From Mauremys mutica (lineage: Eukaryota; Chordata; Testudines; Geoemydidae): a stretch of DNA of 64,000 nucleotides. The notes beneath the pieces were generated by a model. It worked only from the letters and a program-made list of their open reading frames with translations. It was not told the origin of the DNA and ran no database searches. Position numbers and translations under genes: made by a program. Location: assembly GCF_020497125.1 (NCBI RefSeq), contig NC_059082.1, positions 60,218,948-60,282,947 on the forward strand. Reading direction: 5' to 3'. Positions 58,704 to 64,000 of this stretch are shown here, piece after piece (position 1 is the first letter of the stretch; each line of letters starts with the position of its first letter).

Positions 58704-58872
58704 CAGGGTTTCTCAAACAGGGGTCACCACTTGTGTAGGGAAAGGCCCTGGTAGGCCAGGCCGGTTTGTTTACCTACCCCGTCCGCAGGTCTGGCCAATC
58801 GCAGCTCCCACTGGCTGTGGATCGCTGCTCCAGGCCAATGGGGGCTGCTGGAAGTGGCGCGGGCCGAGGGAA
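58704..58872. mobile_element. Left half of the palindromic element
   Basis: It starts CAGGGTTTCTCAAACAGGGG and contains GGTTTGTTTACCTACC, CTCCAGGCCAATGGGGGCTG, and GGAAGTGGCGCGGGCCGAGG, matching the left arm of the 334-bp palindrome at 38846 up to near its centre. The second arm is absent, since the sequence turns to AT-rich DNA at once. The copy is either truncated or collapsed at the hairpin. Confidence 0.82.
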
Positions 58873-61156
58873 TATTATGCATATATTTTGCAATGATTAT
58901 GATAACCAGTGTGCTACTGGCTCTTGGTAGAGACTTTACATGCCACCCTATGGTGAATTATTATGCATATATCTTTGTAAAACTCTATGCACTAACTGTG
59001 CCCTTTGCCAGTTGGTACCAAGAGGTCCATGGGTCTCAGCAGCATATCTGGTGCTGTAGTTTTAAATATTTGGCAGGGTACTTATAGTCTATGTATTATT
59101 CATTCATTCTCCTGCTCATGGAGTGTACAGCGCATACTGCAGGTCACCCGTTTCCTGCCAATGTTGTGGCCTGGGATTAAGGCTGAGGCAGGAGAGGTCT
59201 GAAGCCACGACATCCCTCCAGTGTGTGCAAGGCCATCCATGAGGTCTTCTGTTGAGTATTATGGGCACTATTTATTGTTCAAAAGATAAATAATCACACT
59301 GACATTCCCTTCATTTATCTGAATTTAGGCCCTGATTCTGCACTCAGCTCTCTGAGCCTAGGCATCTACTCAAAGCCCCACTGGTGTTAGTGGGCACAGA
59401 GGTCTGCTTGCATGGAGCTCATTACAAAAATGGGACCTTGTTCCTTGATCTCCATGATATTTGGATAACTGAGGTTGTGCTGTCCACCTTTCAGTTAGGC
59501 TGTCATTATTAGCCCAATGATGGCATACTGCTTTTGAAAACTAATGATAATGATATAAAATAATACTTAGCATTGCCACATCAAGATAACAAAGCATTCT
59601 GCACTCCAATTAAGCCTTACCTTCCTCACAGGAGTATTCCTCACTGTGCCCATTTTATACACGGGTAAACTGAGGCACAGAGGTGATGCACTGTGCTCCA
59701 AGCCACAGAAGGAGTTGTTGGCAAAGCTAATAAAAGAACCCAGGAGTCCTGTCTCTGTTTCTTTCTCTAAACCATTATGGAATACTTTCCATGGCCATCT
59801 GATTTGTCCATTAGTAATTTTATCACCATCTTTACATGGGTGAATGAATGTGCTAAATAGATGTGGAATATGCAATAAAATACTCAAATATATTTTCTGC
59901 CTGATTCCATGCTTCCTTAGCTTCAGGGCTTGACACCAAGCTATGTGAAAAAGATAGTGCTGTATCTTTAAACTGTAAAATTATAGCATCACTCTTTGCA
60001 AAGGTGAATCCAATACATACAGAAATATTTCACATTATCTGAAAACTGTTAAATCTCTTGAACCAATGTGGCATGTCCTGGCAATGAAGGCTGCATTTTT
60101 CATGCTTGATTATGAATTGTGGCCCTCTTTACAAGCTTGGCTGGTTTCCTCTGATGTTGGGGTCAGAATACAGAAAAGGTTACTCTGACAGCTGCCTGTG
60201 GGGCCCCTGAGAATGTTACTACTGTGATGGGGAAATGCTGGTCAGTGCTTGCCTTTTCCCTTCATTGCTAATTATTCCATTGTGTTATCAGTGTGGTTAG
60301 CACATTTGAAGGCAGAATGCCAACATGTTAAGGTGAAAGTGAAATAAATGAGGTAGGCTGAGAACCAGGGAATGTATTTGATCTAAAAGTGAGTTGTCTC
60401 AGATGTTTCAATATCAGAGCTTTAGTAGCTAATCTAGAAGACAGTTAGTGCAGAGTGCAAATGCCTGGGGAGAGGAAGGAAGAAAAGTTACAGGGGAAGG
60501 GAAAGTTAGAGTTTAATGAAATTATCAAGTGAGGCCTTCAGGATCTATGACTGTTTGCACCTGGTCTTCCCAATTAATCAATCCTTGAAGATTTAGGGAA
60601 GGAATTAAGCCCTGAATTTGGTAACTATATGCAGGGGTCATCACCAGGCTCCCAGGATAGCCAAGGAGGATGATGAGTCTGACCAGGAAAAAAAAAGTAA
60701 ATTAATTTTGTGGACATTCTAGTTATGGAAATATTTATCATTAGACTAGCAGAGAAACAAAGATTGTGTTTTCTATAATTTTAAGATGGCACTAAGTTTC
60801 ACAAACAGAATTCTCAGTAAAAAGGATTTAAAGTCAGACCCGAACAGAAATGAATCCGCTTTCAAGTACCGTTTGGTTTATTTGTACGTTAAAGTCAGAA
60901 GTTCTCCTTTGTTTATGGATCACTCTTTCCCTTTCCACAAAATTTTAGTGCTGGGAAAGATCATGTAAAACTGAAGTGCGGTACGGTTCTGACTACCTTC
61001 TGCACAGTGCTATCCAGCACTGCTTGAATTAACTCATCTGTGGATGTACATTTTGGTCACTGTGCTCCCTGAAAACAACTTTTATCTCACAACTGGAGAT
61101 CTGATCTTTTTGCATGTGGAGAAGAGAAGCTTATATAGTATATGCATGTGTGTATA
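58873..61156. other. No gene seen
   Basis: AT-rich unassigned DNA. 60140-60183 is almost the same as 62803-62845 (listed as a finding). ORFs at 58854-59087 and 59567-59887 show no domain. Confidence 0.45.
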
Positions 61157-61462
61157 TGTGAGGGGACTGTTGTCCCCTTACTAACATTCAGTGAGGGTGT
61201 TTTGGTCGGCTAACTCCCAGTGCGAAAAGAAAGGGGAAGGCTCGATGGGAAATCAGGACCCTGAGACTGACAGTCCCCAGGAACAAAGGGGAGAGGCCAA
61301 TGCTTCAGATCAGCCTGATTGACAGGGCAGGCAGGCTAATCAGGGAGTCAGGGGGGTCCCATCCTCCATGTGAGCTGGAATTGCCTAGGTCAGAAAGAGT
61401 GTGACCGAGCTAAGGAGAGATCAGGGGCCCAAGCTGAGCTGGAGAGCAGAGCTATGCCAGAT

Positions 61463-61604
61463 CCAGAGGGGCCAGAAAAGCAGCCCAGGAAGCAGGTCAG
61501 TGCTGGGAGCAGAGTCACAGAAGCAGGTCACAGAGCAGACCTGTCCTGGGAGCAGAGTTATAACAGCGAGAGCCAGAGGGGCCAGAGAAGTAGCCCAGGG
61601 AGCT
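61463..61604 (+). repeat. Tandem duplication, 110-bp offset
   Basis: CCAGAGGGGCCAGAAAAGCA at 61463 is repeated as CCAGAGGGGCCAGAGAAGTA at 61573, and the TGGGAGCAGAGT motif also recurs between them. Two imperfect units. Confidence 0.7.
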
Positions 61605-61659
61605 AGAGGGAGAGCAGCAGCAGCTGTGCTGAGGCAGAGTGGTGGCGCTGGAGCTGGGA

Positions 61660-62010
61660 CGCACGGCCGGGCAGGGTCACGGCCGGGAACGTGGGGCCAG
61701 GGGGGGGGAGGGACGCGGGGCCGGGGGGGGGGGCCGGGGCTGGGTGGCTGGGGAGGGTCGGGGACGCGGGGCTGGGCAGGGTCGCGGCTGGGAACGCGGG
61801 GCTGGGAACGCGGGGCCGGGAACGCGGGGCCGGGGACGGGGGGGGACGCGGCCGGGGACGGGTGGCCGGGGAGGGTCGGGGACGCGGGGCCGGGCAGGGT
61901 CGTGGCCGGGAACACGGGGCTGGGAACGCAGGGCCGGGGACGGGGGGGGACACGCGGAGTCAGGGGGGGTCGCAGCCGGGAAGGCAGGGCCGGGCGGCCG
62001 GGGACGGGCC
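61660..62010 (+). repeat. GC-rich minisatellite
   Basis: Degenerate units of GGGAACGCGGGGCCGG/GGGACGGGGGGGGACGCG type repeat across about 350 bp. CpG is dense, unlike all neighbouring DNA, and many G runs of 3-8 bases lie on the plus strand. Confidence 0.9.
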
Positions 62011-62232
62011 ACGGCTGGAGACCGGCCAGGGCACACGGCCCCCCCCTAGTTTCCTACCTCAGCATCATCTTCCTGGGCCAGGGAAGCCTGCTTGCTTCTC
62101 AGCCCTCCCAGGCTTCCCGCGCGAACAGCTGATTCGCGGGAAGCAGGGGGGGAGGAGAAGCAAGGAGGAGCATTCATGGCAGGAGGTGGAGGCAGAGCTG
62201 AGGTGAGCTGGGGCCGGACAGCAGGGAGCGCT

Positions 62233-62309
62233 TGTTAAATTTAAATGCCCTTTTAGAACCAGTTTGTCCCACAGGGAACAACCGGTTCTAAAAGGGCTTC
62301 TAAATTTAA
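62233..62309. repeat. Hairpin with 27-bp arms at end of GC-rich element
   Basis: 62233-62259 and 62283-62309 pair at 25 of 27 positions (GTTAAATTTAAATGCCCTTT and TTAGAACC against its complement). The 23-base loop and the following ACCGGTT/AACCGGT short palindromes make a strongly self-complementary tail. Confidence 0.85.
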
Positions 62310-62561
62310 CAACCGGTTCGCGTGAACCGGTGCAAACCGGCTGCAGCTCACCACTGCCCTGTCCTAAGTGACCACTACAAGCCCCCTGCCAGGAATCCTG
62401 GGCCCAGCCTTGTTTGAGTTACAAGGGCTCTGCGACACAGGAGAGTGGAAGGGAAGCCCTCGAGGTCAGGCAGGCCTCTGGGTAAAGGAAGTGGGAGTGA
62501 GGGCTCAGATCCTTTCGCTAGCCCACTTCACAGGGGGAGTGTACAAGCCAGGAAAGTTCCC

Positions 62562-62800
62562 CACAATGGCAGGCCCATTCTCTCGCTTACATATATATAC
62601 ACAGAGAAACTAGCAAACAGCTACATCCTAATTTTGAGGACTGAAACTTGAGGTTTTAGGCCATTAACATGCCTCTATTTGACATGTCATGGAGAGGAAT
62701 AGAATAGATTGGAATAGGGATTCTGAGGTAAGTGGAGATGGTCAACATAATCAGGGTAAAACCAATTAGGAGTGTCCCTCTACCTTATCCTTCTTATCTT
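62562..62800. other. No gene seen
   Basis: Short unassigned sequence between the composite repeat and the CR1 fragment. Confidence 0.4.
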
Positions 62801-62844
62801 GATTGGTTTCCTCTGGTGTTGGGGGTCAGAATACAAAAAAAGGT

Positions 62845-63245
62845 ACCAAGTCAAGCATTTACAGAAGTCTAAGTATATTATATCTACACTATTATTTTTT
62901 TCAACTAAACTTATGATCTCATCAAAGAAAGATATCAAGTTAGTTTGACAGGAGCTATTTTCTGTAAACCCATATTGATTTGCTTTAATTACATTACCCT
63001 TCTTTAATTCTTCATTCATCAAATCCTGTATCAGCAGCTCCATTATCTTCTCTAGGATCACTGTCAGGCTGAGAGGCCTATAATCACCTGGGTCAACCCA
63101 TTTACCCGCTTTAAAAATGGGCACAACACCAATTTTCTTCCAGTCATCTGGAATTTTCCCAGCGCTCCAAGATGTATTGAAAAGCAACATTTCCAGCTAG
63201 CTCCTCATCCAGGTCTTTTAAAACTCTTGAGTGCAAGTTATCTGG
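62845..63245 (-). pseudogene. CR1 reverse transcriptase, N-terminal part
   Basis: The frame upstream of 63190 gives NLHSRVLKDLDEELAGN. After a one-step frame change the open part continues with GKIPDDWKKIGVVPIFKAGK, PGDYRPLSLTVILEKIMELL, NQYGFTENSSCQTNLISFFD and VDIIYLDFCK. The last stretch is motif A with the first catalytic Asp. Motifs B and C (the YADD-type block) are not present. This is the RT N-terminal half of a CR1-group LINE and cannot be active. Confidence 0.85.
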
Positions 63246-63721
63246 ACTTACTGACTAAAAATGTCTGACTTCAGTGACTTCTGTTTAATGTCCTCCAGAA
63301 ATACAAATGGAATGGAATGAAAGCAATAGTTTGTGAGGATTCTCTTTGTTCCTAATATATTTTAAAAAAACACCTCCTTATTTGTCCTTAACTCTGCGGG
63401 CCATAGATTTCGCCTTATGTCCTGGACTTTCCTTATCAATTTTCTCTGATTCCTGACTTGTGATTTATATTAATTACAATCAACTTTCCCTTTCTTCCAT
63501 TTATTTTATATATATTTGTAGCTGCCTTCACTTCCACTCTAAAGCAAGTCATTTTTTTTGACTAGTACAATTGCCTTCCTTGATTGTGGTTATCTGCGTA
63601 TCTAAGGTGTTTTTAAATGATTCTCAATTATCATTCACAATTTTCTGATTAAATTCTTTCTCCCAGCTACTTCAGCTCATAATTGTTTCTAGCTTTATGA
63701 AACTGTCCCTATTAAAGCACT

Positions 63722-63753
63722 CTGTGTGTGTATGTGTGTGTGTGTGTGTATGT
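63722..63753 (+). repeat. (TG)n-type microsatellite
   Basis: TG repeats interrupted by TA units, lying inside the linker part of the CR1 fragment. Confidence 0.85.
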
Positions 63754-64000
63754 ATTTATTTTATTGGTCTGGACTTTATTCTGCGTGTGCATTATAAATG
63801 TGATCAAATCATGATCACTTGTACTTCAGCTACCATTAATTTTTATTTCTGTGATCAGTTCCTCTTTATCCCATAGGTCAAGAATTCCGCACATGTTGGC
63901 TGCAACACTTTTTGAGTTAGAAATTTGTCATCTATAATGTTTAGAAATTCCAAGAATGTTTTAGTACTGGTAGCATGAGACTTCCAGCATATGTCACTCA

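Larger units (their letters stand above)
61157..62560 (+). mobile_element. GC-rich composite repeat, LTR-like with insertion
   Basis: It begins TGTGAGGGGACTGTTGTCCC (with a small GGGGAC/GTCCCC palindrome) and reaches TTCCCCACA at 62553-62561, giving TGTGAGGGG/CCCCACA ends that would suit an LTR or leader. From memory, the first 480 bp resemble a turtle LTR-type repeat. The middle part (about 61640-62356) looks like a second GC-rich element, ending CAGCTCACCACTG. A plausible left partner is CAGAGTGGTGGCGCTGGAGC near 61635. I could not prove either target duplication. The 243-, 171-, 164- and 136-residue ORFs here come from repeat composition. Confidence 0.5.
62830..64000 (-). mobile_element. 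CR1-type LINE coding fragment, runs off the window
   Basis: On the minus strand, the end of the endonuclease is visible at 63950-63770 (FLNIIDDKFLTQKVLQPTC, then a SDHDLITF block at 63819-63795). A linker follows, then the start of the reverse transcriptase. Upstream coding sequence lies outside the window. The copy breaks off near 62845, before the RT active-site core, so it is truncated at its 3' side. That is unusual, since CR1 copies usually lose their 5' part. Confidence 0.75.

Noticed and set aside
61401..62132. Long overlapping ORFs of 243, 171, 164 and 136 residues
   Set aside because: They lie in GC-rich tandem repeats on both strands, are made of Gly/Arg/Pro repeats, and follow from the lack of AT-rich stops.
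1..64000. CRISPR arrays, bacterial operons, phage genes
   Set aside because: No regularly spaced repeats, no ribosome-binding-site-led gene strings, and repeats of vertebrate type throughout.

Overview
The window looks like nuclear DNA from a sauropsid, most likely a turtle. The evidence is the repeat content: CR1 LINE fragments with the typical 3' end (ATTCTATGAT-type repeats), tRNA-derived SINEs whose 3' tails resemble CR1, two-gene Harbinger elements, hAT and 'GTCTACAC'-ended miniature elements, and LTRs of types I recognise from turtle assemblies. The species assignment is inference from memory. I see no convincing host protein-coding exon, no tRNA or rRNA gene, no bacterial feature and no CRISPR array. 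Long stretches are AT-rich, stop-riddled, and look intergenic or intronic.

Layout. 1-8.7 kb is mostly featureless, with a GC-rich dispersed repeat near 4 kb and an old SINE near 6.3 kb. 8.8-18.5 kb holds a solo LTR with a 5-bp target duplication, several small inverted-repeat elements, SINEs, a hAT miniature element, and the 3' end of a degenerate LTR retroelement on the minus strand (internal ORF, polypurine tract, LTR). 19.8-22.7 kb is a damaged Harbinger element whose transposase is readable from end to end except for two stop codons. 24.5 kb holds another hAT miniature element. 26-29 kb is a plus-strand LINE with endonuclease, a reverse transcriptase lacking its core, and a C-terminal zinc finger. 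29-38 kb is mostly unassigned apart from a CR1 3' end and one hairpin. 38.8-40.1 kb has a 334-bp palindromic element and an LTR. 45.9-49.5 kb is a nearly full-length minus-strand copy of the same LINE family, with YADD and a C-terminal C2H2 finger. 50.6-52.1 kb is a cluster of a CR1 3' end and miniature elements. 52.39-56.65 kb is a structurally bounded Harbinger element: TIRs, TCA duplication, a spliced Myb/SANT-like gene, a divergent transposase, and a nested SINE. 57.0 kb is a hAT miniature element with a perfect 8-bp duplication. 61.2-62.6 kb is a GC-rich composite repeat with a minisatellite. 62.8-64.0 kb is a minus-strand CR1 coding fragment running off the window.

The genes here belong to selfish elements rather than to a host pathway. 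In Harbinger elements a DDE transposase works with a Myb/SANT-like DNA-binding partner. In the LINEs an apurinic-type endonuclease nicks the target and the reverse transcriptase copies RNA there. The SINEs and miniature elements depend on enzymes of this kind. All coding copies seen here carry disabling changes. I did not find a previously undescribed system. The most informative items are the complete Harbinger structure, the C-terminal C2H2 finger shared by the two LINE copies, and the hAT miniature families that share a core but carry different ends.
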